Source: Globisporangium splendens
Taxonomy: Eukaryota; Oomycota; Peronosporomycetes; Pythiales; Pythiaceae
DNA: 64,000 nt
Assembly: GCA_006386115.1 (NCBI GenBank)
Contig: VFIW01000101.1
Span: 62,001 to 126,000 of the forward strand
Direction: 5' to 3'
In this document: in pieces, positions 42,296 to 52,238 of the stretch
Position numbering within the stretch: the stretch's first letter is position 1
How the letters are laid out: each line of letters begins with the position of its first letter
Program-made: the position numbers and the translations under genes
Notes under the pieces: model-generated
Told to the model about the DNA's origin: nothing
Seen by the model: the letters and a program-made list of their open reading frames with translations, nothing else
The model's database searches: none

Positions 42296-43788
42296 CTAAA
42301 ACACAAACTCGTGCGATTTCAGCATGACTTGCAGTCGGTAGAGCAAGTCGGACGCCGTCGGTCGGTCCTTCGGCTCTAATGCTGTACACGCGTCGGCGAG
42401 ATCCACCATCGCTTGCGGCGCCTCCGCTGAAAGCTGCACTTTCAGTCGGCCAAGCGACACCATTTGCAGCAATGCCGTGTCTGGGAGCACGCGACCAGAG
42501 TTCGTCTCCTTTGCCTCGGCATACGGGAGCATATGCGAATCCAATTCCGAGAGCACGACGCCAAACGAGAAGATATCTGCTTTCTCGTCGTACCGTTCTC
42601 CCATCATGACCTCGGGCGCCATCCACAGCGAGGTGCCAACCCCAGCAGTCATTGTGCGATCGCTGCTCTCTCGTGAGACGCCAAAGTCAGTGATTTTGGC
42701 ATTGAAGTTGCGGTCTAACAGGATGTTCTTGGATTTGAGATCGCGATGCAAGACGATCGGGTCCAGTGAATGGAGGTATGTGAGCGCGTGCGCGACGTGG
42801 AACGCGATCTGGACTTTGTCGTGATCAAAACCATGCGGCCGATGCTCTTTTGTTTCAAAGCGCGTCAACAGCGCGCGCAGGTCGCCACCGTCCATGAACT
42901 CCGAGACGACACAGAGATCTGCGAGCGAATCCCAAGCAACACCGATGAACGCGACAATGCGAGGGTGCTCCAGCGCTGCCATGAGCTTCGTTTCAGCTAA
43001 GAACGCGTTGATTTGCCGCAGATCCTTGCGCATCGCAGGCAACAGCGTCTTGATCGCCACGCACTGGTCCTTGTAGGTCCCAACGTGGACTTCGCCATAC
43101 CCGCCTCGACTCAGCAGCGAAGACACCACGACTTTCTCTAACGGGATCCGGAGCGCGGTGATCGCGTCATCTGTCCACAGCCCGTTCTCGTTGCTGCGGA
43201 TACCTGGGTCACCACTGCCAGCTGAGACGGAGGTGAAGTGGCCTGAGGATAAGCCGTTGGTGAGGTCTGGTGTGTTTGTGGCCACGCCAAAGTCTTTTTC
43301 GCCCTTAGCTGCTGTGTTTGCGTTTGCGTTTTTCTTGCGGCGACAGCAAAACCGGTAGAGCAGGAACACGATGAGCACAATTACCGCCGTTCCCGCCAGT
43401 GTCATGCCAGCGACCATCTCGACGGTCATACTCGTTCCTAAAGCGTGGAAGAGTAGAAAAGTCTGTCAAGCAACCTCTGTCTCCACAACGCGTCTCCAGA
43501 CGATAGTAAGAGCCACTAACCTTCCACTTCGATATATTTGTACGAATCACCAGGTTGAGAATCGCTCTTCGAGGCAGCAGCGTCACCGAGAGAACTCCCT
43601 GCGCCGCCAGTTGAAGCCGTGGAGCTGCTGCTGCTGCTGCTGAATGCCGTCGACGCCGAGGACGCCACCTCGTTTTCATCTGGTTCGTTCTCATTTGGCT
43701 TTTCGGTCGCAGCGCGTAGGAACGCACGGTTTAAAGACAACACAGAGTCTCCATGTGCGTCGTTGATTCCCTGGAGATCCGACGGCAT
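42296..43788 (-). CDS. receptor-like TKL protein kinase (two exons), 5' end uncertain
   Basis: Exons 43788-43521 and 43437-42296 with a phase-1 intron (83 nt) give 469 aa. Seen: a Ser/Ala-rich region (with a run of serines), VEG-TSMTVEM at the splice, a membrane helix (MTLAGTAVIVLIVFLLYRFCC), and a complete kinase ([37 protein letters not shown]). The frame stays open upstream of the ATG to about 43890 and includes cysteines (AHCARG, NSSFC) like the end of a Cys-containing ectodomain, but no signal peptide or splice link upstream was found. So either a first exon is missed or the ectodomain is truncated. Confidence 0.8.
42439..42688 (-). repeat. 250-bp identity tract shared with 40321-40570
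   Basis: Partner of the tract in the neighbouring kinase gene; no mismatch seen over 250 bases. Confidence 0.88.
43438..43520 (-). other. conserved phase-1 intron before the kinase membrane helix
   Basis: 83 nt, minus strand GTTAGTGG to GCTTTAG; same site as in the related kinase genes. Confidence 0.82.
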
Positions 43789-45657
43789 CGTGCAGAATGA
43801 CGAGTTGACTCTGGTGACCTGGAGACCACGAGCGCAGTGGGCTGAGCTGCTCGAGACGCTGTGCGGTAATGAAACACGTCTCAAATGAGCGTCTTGATCT
43901 CAGGTGTGGTTCGCATTTTTCAAATCCCGCTGCAGTGATCCCAGCAGCCGATTAATTTCTGGATATTACGCCGCTCTTCGTATTACTGTCCCCCTAAATT
44001 GGAACTTGATTCTTTTGATGGGTTTATGATCATGGTTCACAGCATTTAAGCAAAGCGGCAGCATATATATGAAGGTTCGATATGTGAGATAAGGAGGATA
44101 CATTTCGGCATCCAGAAAATCAAGTCAGCAAGATCGTTAGGAAAATAAACGATGCCCTATCAGACTGGAGTGGGTCGTAGGCTTGTCGGCGAGCCCAACA
44201 GAGCTCATCTAGTTGCCATTGGACTGAAACTCTCGCGTAGTAATACACTGTTTATAATTTGTTTCGAGCAGTAGCTCACGTCAAGCGCTTCAGGAGAATT
44301 CTCAGCTTGCTTTCGGATGCTTCGATACCTAGCAAAAGAGATCACAAGGTGGTCTGTGCCATCATGAGACTGGTATCGACATCTCGCTTCGAAAATGACT
44401 GGTGACTCGCAGGTTTTGCGGTATGGTCCAATGCAAGTCACCTGCAGCTCGGATCACATTGGTAATCTTGGTCATAATGCGATTCAATGTTTTGATTCGA
44501 CTGAACAATCCTTCTTGGACATCTGATAGGCTCGGTGAATGCTTCAAGGACTGTAATGGCGGAACGTCATATGATGAATGTGATTAAAGCGCGCACGAAT
44601 ATGCTGATCCTGCTGGTTCGTCCGGTCATTGTTTTCTTCGAGTGCGTGGGCAGTCTCCCAGATTTATATGAACTGCCGTGTCCAACCTTTGTTTTTGAAA
44701 AGCGAACTTGTGCTTGATTGCGATGCTGAAGACACAAATGAAAAGGAAAACTTCTCTCTAGAGGTTGTAAACTTCGATCACCAGACTCCGCGATAAAGCA
44801 GCAGAAAGTATGATGTGAAATTAGTTTTCGCTTTTCAGTTAAAATGAGGCATATTGTGTTATGTATCCATTCTCCCAGCTACATTGTCAGAGCAGCCTCG
44901 ACTCGAAGTGAGGTGTGAAATTAGTTTTGCTGACCACAAAAAGCTGCCGATATTGGTTTTAGAGATTACGATGTTGCTGCTGGCTACGTTGACCGCTTGA
45001 CTCTTTTGTGCAGTGGAGGAGAGATGGCTGGCACCGTGGCTGCATCAGTGGTTGGCGACAGTTTTAAGGTAAGGTAGATTGTGTTGTGCGGGTCGAACGA
45101 AAATATCCATTCCCTGAGCTGCACTACGAAGTAGTTTCGGCTCGGAGTGCAGAGGTGGAAGGGAATGCAAACGGAGATGCCTACGACATCTACGTTTTCT
45201 TGTCCTGATGGTGTTCGTTGCCAAGGTGTGCTTGCATGTTGAGGGATAGATCAAATCTCCTTGTACGGTCTCTGGCAGTAAGACACAGAGTAAAGGCGAT
45301 CGGTATGGATGGTGCCGCAGTCTCCATCCGTCACTTTCTCATCGCAGCAAACGCAAAAAAGATCTCGTCATGGCCGCTTGGTTATGACGAGCAAGTCGTC
45401 CGGTGTCACCTGAGTCCAGGTGGTTATCGAACCAGTGTTGTATATCTCCACTCCAGAGGCGTCAGTGGGTACGTAGATGCAAGTGGGCATGATGGAAAGA
45501 GAAGTACGATCAAAGCGTGACCTGTAGAGGATTCTACTGGCTTTGCAATTACCAGAGATAAACGACTCAAACATCCATACATTTCTCGCAATCGAGCACG
45601 TCACGACAAACAGCAACTCTTGATTCTATCTAGCCGGCAGGGAAACAAGCAAGTACG
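43789..45657. other. intergenic, no gene recognised
   Basis: About 1.9 kb, AT-rich. May contain 5' exon remnants of the kinase gene on its left. Otherwise nothing recognised. Confidence 0.45.
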
Positions 45658-47019
45658 CTAGAACTGCGCTGGCACGACGTTGCCTGGATCCATGCAGTTG
45701 CCATTCACCGACTGCTCCAGCAATTGACGCACGCGGCTGTACGCGATGCCCACTTTCGAGACCACATCGAGCGCGGGCGTCGTCTGAGGGAACCAGAGGA
45801 AGTCCGGGTGTTCGTCCAGCGATTTCTCGATCCACTCGCCACCGACGATCTCGCCGTTCGCGTCGAGCTCCAAAAAATACGTGTACTCGGCAAAATCCGT
45901 GAATTTAGCGGGGTCCAGCGTGAGCACCAGCGGTCCGTCTTCGAGCGCCTCGACGATCCAACTGAACCGCGTCGTCATCCGCATCAGCGACACCGCATCG
46001 TCGTTAAACGGGAACTTGTCCATTCCAAAGTAGACCTGCGCAGCATCCTTGAGCGTCCAGGGTGTCGCCTCCAGCACTTGGTACCCGCGCACGGGTTGGT
46101 TCCACACCTCGCGACCTGCGGTGACGTCCACGACGACCGATTTCTTGAGTTTGCCCAGGATATTGGCGATCGCGATGTGGAAGAACCCAGCACCAAGATC
46201 GCGGAACCGCGGATCCAAGTGGCGGCCGAATTTGTCGCGATCCATGGTCTTGTCGGTCGTGTCGTTCCCGTTGAACCGGGAGCCTGTGAACACGGTCGGC
46301 AGGTCGGCGCCGTCGTACACCTCCGTAATCAGCGCCTTGATGTCCATGGCCTTGAACTCGACGCCGTTCATCGTGACCGCGCACTTTGGCTCGGGCTCCA
46401 TGATCGCTGCTGGTGCCCACGCATGACAGAGACCAAACCACGTCGGGATGCAGAAGCCACTGGTCTCGCGCTTGCGCTTGCCGCACACACTGCCGTCTTT
46501 CAGATCGCTGCAATCGCGGTCCGTCGTGCACACCCTGCGCGTCTTCCTCTTGAGCACGCCGTTGGTCTCCGAGACCGTCGTCATGAACGCCGAGATGTTC
46601 AAGTCGAACGCGCGCGCGTACTTCTCCGCGGGACTCGCACGGCCTTGGTCCCATTCGTAGTTGATGCCGTCCAGGAACGACGGCCAGTACCCGCTCGGCC
46701 ACGGCATTGTCGGACAGTCACCGCGCTCCGGCAAATTCGCCAGCTTCCGATCGAACGCGACGCCGAAAAACGCCTCCAGGCGCGACAAATCGGTCGCGTT
46801 GTTCAGTTCGCGCGCCTCACCTGTCACTGTCGTGAACACGGGCGAATCCACAGACAGCGCCTCGCCGCGCGCAGGATGGTCGTCATTGAGCACGAAGCCT
46901 TCACTCTCGTTCGTGGCCATCGTGACCGGGCTCTCATACAGCGACGCGCCATGGACTGAAGTCGTTATCGCCATCACGATAATGGTCCATGCTGTGAGAG
47001 CGGGGGATACGTGCATCAT
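45658..47019 (-). CDS. secreted transglutaminase elicitor with Pep-13-type motif
   Basis: 453 aa. Seen: signal peptide (residues 1-24, ending SVHG), a Cys-containing region, GLCHAWAPA with the probable catalytic Cys198, GAGFFHIAIAN with the probable catalytic His281, and the motif VWNQPVRGYQVLE at 305-317 (46069-46107). This matches the oomycete cell-wall transglutaminase elicitor family (GP42), whose Pep-13 peptide is a well-known trigger of plant immunity. Here three positions of the peptide differ from the published Phytophthora form (Tyr, Gln and Leu in place of Phe, Lys and Tyr), while the central WNQPVRG is kept. Known: these enzymes crosslink proteins in a calcium-dependent way. No intron. 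It lies inside the kinase cluster without an obvious functional link. Confidence 0.93.
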   Translation of the reverse strand: MMHVSPALTAWTIIVMAITTSVHGASLYESPVTMATNESEGFVLNDDHPARGEALSVDSPVFTTVTGEARELNNATDLSRLEAFFGVAFDRKLANLPERGDCPTMPWPSGYWPSFLDGINYEWDQGRASPAEKYARAFDLNISAFMTTVSETNGVLKRKTRRVCTTDRDCSDLKDGSVCGKRKRETSGFCIPTWFGLCHAWAPAAIMEPEPKCAVTMNGVEFKAMDIKALITEVYDGADLPTVFTGSRFNGNDTTDKTMDRDKFGRHLDPRFRDLGAGFFHIAIANILGKLKKSVVVDVTAGREVWNQPVRGYQVLEATPWTLKDAAQVYFGMDKFPFNDDAVSLMRMTTRFSWIVEALEDGPLVLTLDPAKFTDFAEYTYFLELDANGEIVGGEWIEKSLDEHPDFLWFPQTTPALDVVSKVGIAYSRVRQLLEQSVNGNCMDPGNVVPAQF

Positions 47020-47523
47020 GCAGCGGATTCGCTAATGCAAATGAGAAACGAAGCAATGCGAGTGCTTTCTGAAGCAGCACGTAGAGTCGTGACTGTGGAG
47101 AGGCAGGAAAGACACAGACGCATTGAGAAATTGGCAGCCAGCACGCTAATCAGTTGCTCAGAAGCGCTTTTACGTATTATTTTCGATGGACGCTTGCATG
47201 TCCAGGTTGCAGTTGCTGCTTTCGTCTCCATATTTTGTTCAGTTCCCAGCTGGAGCAGCAAATGGATGGGTACAGTTTTGCCACATCCTTTCGGCAGGGA
47301 AAGAACATTCACCGTATCCCTCGCTCTCAGCAAGCGCACTCTGAAACTTGTAATTTGGTGGATAATACGATTTTGCGATCATGTGCTGGTGGAAATGGAA
47401 TCCCGAAACTTATTTTGCATGGTGCGAAACTTCTCTAATGTGACCTTGTTGACCGAATCAAGTCAACTAACATCAATGGCTCTTCAAACAGCAATCAATG
47501 CGCAATTTGCTGTGCACACAAAA

Positions 47524-47556
<33 letters not shown>

Positions 47557-47695
47557 CAACTTGCAGCATGCAAAAATACCAATAGATAATATCATTTGTT
47601 GATAAAATAGCAAAGCTAACCAAAACCCCTACCTCACAAAAACACTGCACACACCAACTGCACACTCACAAAAAAGCCTACACACTATCTCCAAC
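47020..47695. other. intergenic with GA-rich repeat
   Basis: About 680 bases. An initiator-like TCTCATTTGCATT just upstream of the transglutaminase ATG (about 47035-47048) may be its start site. A purine repeat is at 47522-47556. Confidence 0.45.
47522..47556 (+). repeat. (GA)n microsatellite
   Basis: About 17 GA units with one interruption. Confidence 0.9.
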
Positions 47696-49795
47696 CTAGA
47701 AGCTGTCGCGGTCGTCGCCTAATGCCTCGAGCATCGCGACGACATCGAGCGCGCTGGGTCGGTGCGCCGGATCTCGCTGCAGACACAGCGTGGCGATGGT
47801 CCGGATCGGCGCGGGGCACGCGTCCGTGAAGTTGGGCTGCAGCGTGCCGGCCATGACGAGCTTCAGAATGTGGAACGGCTGCAGCGGCTCGTTGTGGCCC
47901 GCCGTCTTGGCGTCGTGGTACGGCGCCGTGCATGTGTCCAGCTCCGAGAGCAGCACGCCGAACGAGTAGATGTCCGACTTCTCCGAGTACACGGTGCCCT
48001 CGAGCACCTCAGGCGCGGTCCAGTACGGCGTGCCCACACCCACGGTCATGCAGCAGTCGCCGTAGCTGCGCGAGACGCCAAAGTCGATCAGTTTCGTCTC
48101 CAGATGTTCTGTGAGCAGCACGTTGCGCGCCTTGATATCTCTGTGGATCAGCGGCGCCGGTGATCGGCAGTGCAGGTACTGGAGCGCGCGTGCGACGCCC
48201 GTGGCTAGCGACAGCTTGTGGCTTGACCACATCATGGTGCTCCCGTGGCGACGAAGGTACGCCTGCAGGTCGCCGTTCGGGAGGTACTCCATGACCATGC
48301 ACAGGTTCTCGAGCGTGTTCCAGGCCACGCCGATGATGCGCAGGATGTTAGGGTGGTCGAGCGTCGCGCTGATCTGGATCTCGTCGATGAACGCGTGCAC
48401 GTCCTCGGACGATCGCGGCCGCGTCTGCAGCAGCCGCTTCACAGCCACCACCGCCGTCTCGTACCGACAGAGCCACACTTCGCCGAACGCGCCCTTTGCG
48501 AGGTCCTTCTCAAACACGATCTTGTCGTAGTTCAGGCGTCGTGACCGCAGGTTTGGATCGTTCAGCAGCGTCGTAAGTAGATTGTGGTTCGAGAACTTGC
48601 GCGCCGCGCCGCGGTACGCGATCAGCGAGTCTGTCGCGACCATGTACGGGTCCTTGGCTGTTGCTGCTGCGGTGGTCGTTGCTGGGTCCCTTGCTGCTGG
48701 CACCTTCCCCGCGGGTGTCGGCGAGAGCAGCGCGCGGTCCAAGGTCGTGTTGGACGCGTTCAGGTCTTTGGGTGCACCCTGACGGCGCGGATGTTTCCTT
48801 CGTTGGTAGCCCCGCACGAACCAGAAGCATGTGCCAAAGAAGAGTAACGTGCCGCCAGAGATCGGGATCAGGAACAGCGCATTGAACGGGAACTGTGTCT
48901 CGCTCGTTTGCTTGAGCCACGCGTCCACGAGCGCCGAGAACTGTGGCTCTTGCCAGTTCTTGGCCTTGGCCTTGCTCTCCGTGTACAGCTCGCAGGGGAT
49001 GATGACCGAGCTGTAGACACCTGTATCAGGACACTTGCTCCAGGACGGCTCGTTCGTGTCGGGGGTCGTGTGCACAGCGAACACGAGGTAGTCCTCGAGG
49101 TAGACGTTGTCGAACCATGAGTGACGCTCGATGTTCATGGTCGGCACGGCGTTCGGGTTGCCGCCCGTGGCCCACATGGACATGTGCGGCTGGCCGATCA
49201 CCACTTCCTCGGACGCGCAGTGCGCCACAGAGAGCATCATCGAGCCCGAGCACACCTCGGAGCGGTACGTGGTGGCGCCGTTTGGGTCCGCGCACTGCTT
49301 GGTCGTGCAGTTGGTGTCGGTCTTGTTGTCGTGCGCGCTCAAGTAGTCCTCGATCGAGACGGCGATGTGCGCCATGGACACACCGCCCACCGTGTACACC
49401 TTGATCAGGTTCTGCTGCGGGTCGATCGCGTACCCCGAGTCCCAGATCACGGCGCGCTGCAGCAGCGGCGGCAGCGTCGCGAACGAGAGCTTGTAGCCTG
49501 CGAGCCGCGTCTGGATCCGCGCCGGGAGCGCCGCGTACGAGAGTGCATCCGCGACGTCGCCCACGACGTGTCTTCGGTAGAACTGCTGCGCCAAGTCGGA
49601 CGTAGAGCCGTCAAACTTGAAGTTCGGGTCCGTCGGGACGTCCGTCGTCGCGAGCCGCCGTCGCAGCAGGAGACTGGGTGAGCTGCTCTCATTATTGTGG
49701 TTTCTACTGGTAGTTTGGGAGTATCCGAGAAGCCCCAGAAGCCCTGCTGCGGTTAGGAGCAGCGACACGATCGGGAAAAGCGCGCGAAGCTGCAT
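47696..49795 (-). CDS. receptor-like TKL protein kinase, large type-B ectodomain
   Basis: 699 aa from the ATG at 49795. Seen: N-terminal hydrophobic signal (IVSLLLTAAGLLGLLG), an ectodomain of about 280 residues with FDGSTSDLAQQFY, LLQRAVIWDSGYAIDP, VGGVSMAHI, a Cys pair (NCTTKQCADP), MSMWATGGNPNAVP and SSVIIPCELY, then a membrane helix (ISGGTLLFFGTCFWFV), a linker and a kinase with KGAFGEVW, VAVKRLL, HRDIKARN, DFGVSRS and APEVL. The ectodomain is shared with the kinases at 52239 and 55792 but not with the other kinases here; I do not recognise it from any named family. No intron needed. Most diverged of the three type-B genes. Confidence 0.92.
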   Translation of the reverse strand: MQLRALFPIVSLLLTAAGLLGLLGYSQTTSRNHNNESSSPSLLLRRRLATTDVPTDPNFKFDGSTSDLAQQFYRRHVVGDVADALSYAALPARIQTRLAGYKLSFATLPPLLQRAVIWDSGYAIDPQQNLIKVYTVGGVSMAHIAVSIEDYLSAHDNKTDTNCTTKQCADPNGATTYRSEVCSGSMMLSVAHCASEEVVIGQPHMSMWATGGNPNAVPTMNIERHSWFDNVYLEDYLVFAVHTTPDTNEPSWSKCPDTGVYSSVIIPCELYTESKAKAKNWQEPQFSALVDAWLKQTSETQFPFNALFLIPISGGTLLFFGTCFWFVRGYQRRKHPRRQGAPKDLNASNTTLDRALLSPTPAGKVPAARDPATTTAAATAKDPYMVATDSLIAYRGAARKFSNHNLLTTLLNDPNLRSRRLNYDKIVFEKDLAKGAFGEVWLCRYETAVVAVKRLLQTRPRSSEDVHAFIDEIQISATLDHPNILRIIGVAWNTLENLCMVMEYLPNGDLQAYLRRHGSTMMWSSHKLSLATGVARALQYLHCRSPAPLIHRDIKARNVLLTEHLETKLIDFGVSRSYGDCCMTVGVGTPYWTAPEVLEGTVYSEKSDIYSFGVLLSELDTCTAPYHDAKTAGHNEPLQPFHILKLVMAGTLQPNFTDACPAPIRTIATLCLQRDPAHRPSALDVVAMLEALGDDRDSF

Positions 49796-52238
49796 TTTAT
49801 AGGCTGCGCACTTTTTCTGGGAAGATTGTGTTGCTCGGTGACCTGGATTTCCACGACCTGTTTGCTGTTTGCTGTCGAGATGGGAATATGACAATCGCCC
49901 ACACACACCCACACACTCGACGTGCTGAGACCTGCGTATCTGGTATATCTGGGTATCTGAATAAATAATAACGACGAGAGACTTGCTTTGCCTGTTTTGC
50001 TTTTGCTGTTTCTGACCAAAGCCGAGTGGCGCCTGCGCGGCGCGTCTTGGGCTTTGAATCGAGCGCCTGTCACGTGGGTCGAGAGAACAGAAGTGCGACG
50101 TGCGTGAGTTGGTGACAGGTGAAGCGCGTGGGTTGTGTGGTGCTTGCAGAAAGCGCGTGAGGGTGAGCGCGGGGCGAAGCGGAGCGAGAGGGGATGATGG
50201 ATCCCTGGGATGATGGGTCCATGTTTGGGTTGCGAGCTCTCAACGTTGTGCCGGTGCTTTTGTGCTGCTTCCGACAAAGTGACTGCTGTGCCCGATTAGA
50301 CAAGCCAATCTAATTGACCAAAACTACTCAAATGGTCCTTTATTGAGGCTGTGTATTTCGCACAGAAACAGTGAGCACAAGACCTCTATTTGCATCCGTA
50401 GAACCTGTTTCTAATCGGGCAGTTTAGTCGGCGTCGTTTTCACAAAGAAGCTAAGCGTGAGGGATCACACACAACCGCACAAGCGCAAACACACAATGTC
50501 GCATGCTGACACGTGCCAGCGATGTGTGCAGTTGCATATTGTGTGTATGTTGGTGCAGTCTGCCTCTTTGCCTGTTCAGTACACACTGAAGTATTTGTTT
50601 GCATTGTTTTCCTCCTTTGGAGAAGAACAGAAAAAGCAGAAGAAATGCGCAGTTCCGTTTCTTCCACAACGAGAGCCACCCATACCCAACTCAAGCTTTC
50701 TTGTTTTCGTGTGAAAACAGCCAAAAGTGCGAGAGGATGGTTGCGACGACACTTCAAAGTAAGTAGTCGATGGGGTGAGGTCACAACGACCGCTGATTGT
50801 GTATTCCCCACTTGTGCGCCATCTGATTGGCTCGCGGGTTTACAAATTCAACATGCAAAAACGAAGAGTTGCATATTGCGCAAAAAAAGTGACGTCCCGC
50901 GCACTGACAACACGCGCAATTGCAGAAAACCTGACCATACAAGCAGCAAGTCAACGCTTGCAGGATGGAATTTGTGGCTGCAATTGACATATTTGGCTCA
51001 CCGACTGCGGACACAAGGTTGTGCTTTACTCTATGGAGATGGCATGTCAACAAATGTGAATATGCAAATGTTGAGGTGCACATGACGTCACCATTAATCG
51101 CCGTTTATGCCTGTTGACGCCCTCGGTGCTCGATGGGTACTTCAGTGCGGAGTAATCCATTTGCATTTGCATGGAATGCTATCCATTAAACAATGCTTTC
51201 GCACACTAAATCCGTGCGTGTCGCCAAAGAGCACACTACAATCCACAGGTTTGAAAACGAATTTGCATTTCTTAAAACCATGCTATTTAGCGATAATTTG
51301 TTTCTTTACGTTGCCTAAAACCAAGTTGGGCTGTAAACCTGCCTTCCTAGTTTGTTAACTTCAACCTAACAGTGCTGCTTGGGTTCTGTTTTCTCTTTCT
51401 TTTGCTCTCTCTCTCTCTCTCTCTCGTTCGCTCCATTTCCTTGATCGACTGAAGTTTTTTCTGCGAGGAGTGACAATATTCAGAGATCTCATCGCTCAAT
51501 GCCTATCAATACGGTATCCACGCTATTACACCAGTGCACTGTAGCACCCGACGTCACTTTGTGCATCATTTTGCCCCCTCCCTGATATCGCGCTGCGTGG
51601 CTTGCAACTTTCCATAATGCGTTGTCCGTCTTAGTTGCTTGTCATGTGAGCTTTATCGGAGGCGTTAGAGGCTTTATGCCAGTTTCTTTCATTCTACCCT
51701 ACTTTTATCTTAAATCTGACGGTATCTCATGGCTAAAATCCAGGCTGCTTCCAGTTCTATGCAAGAGGTTCTCAATGACGAGCCTCCTGATCTGATACGC
51801 GAGTGTATCGCCTATGTTTCCTCTCAGACGCCCACATGCATCACCGGATGATCAAACTAGCTGTGACTGCGTTCTCTCTTGAGAGTGCCTCTCGTACTTC
51901 AACTGCCTTCAGATGCCTCTCTAGCGAAGCAAAGAACAGAAATCAGAAGACGCATGTGGGCGGAATGAACACAAGGATTGGTTCACCGAGTGAGCCCATT
52001 TCCATCATGACATCATTCTCTCCAAATGGAGCATGCACCCTTTCCCGAAATGGAGATTGTGCATCCATTATCCTTTGCTACCCCTGACAGAATATAAAAT
52101 ATGGAACGACTTGAACCACAACACCGGGATCCGTGTCATTGTACTGTTGCAGTTCGCAGCAACTTCAAGTGCATATACATAAGCTAGCGTATGTTGGCTC
52201 CTTCCTTTCCACATGCCACGGGCTAAGACAGCCCAAGC
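49796..52238. other. intergenic, no gene recognised
   Basis: About 2.4 kb. Only short frames without recognisable content. A (CT)n microsatellite lies at 51405-51425. Confidence 0.5.
51405..51425 (+). repeat. (CT)n microsatellite
   Basis: About ten uninterrupted CT units. Confidence 0.9.

Noticed and set aside
45724..46959. 411-codon open frame, plus strand, antisense to the transglutaminase
   Set aside because: Shadow of a GC-rich coding gene; Arg/His/Val-rich text without any domain.
47011..47589. 192-codon open frame, plus strand
   Set aside because: Ends in a GA microsatellite (alternating Arg/Glu) and overlaps the transglutaminase promoter; no domain.
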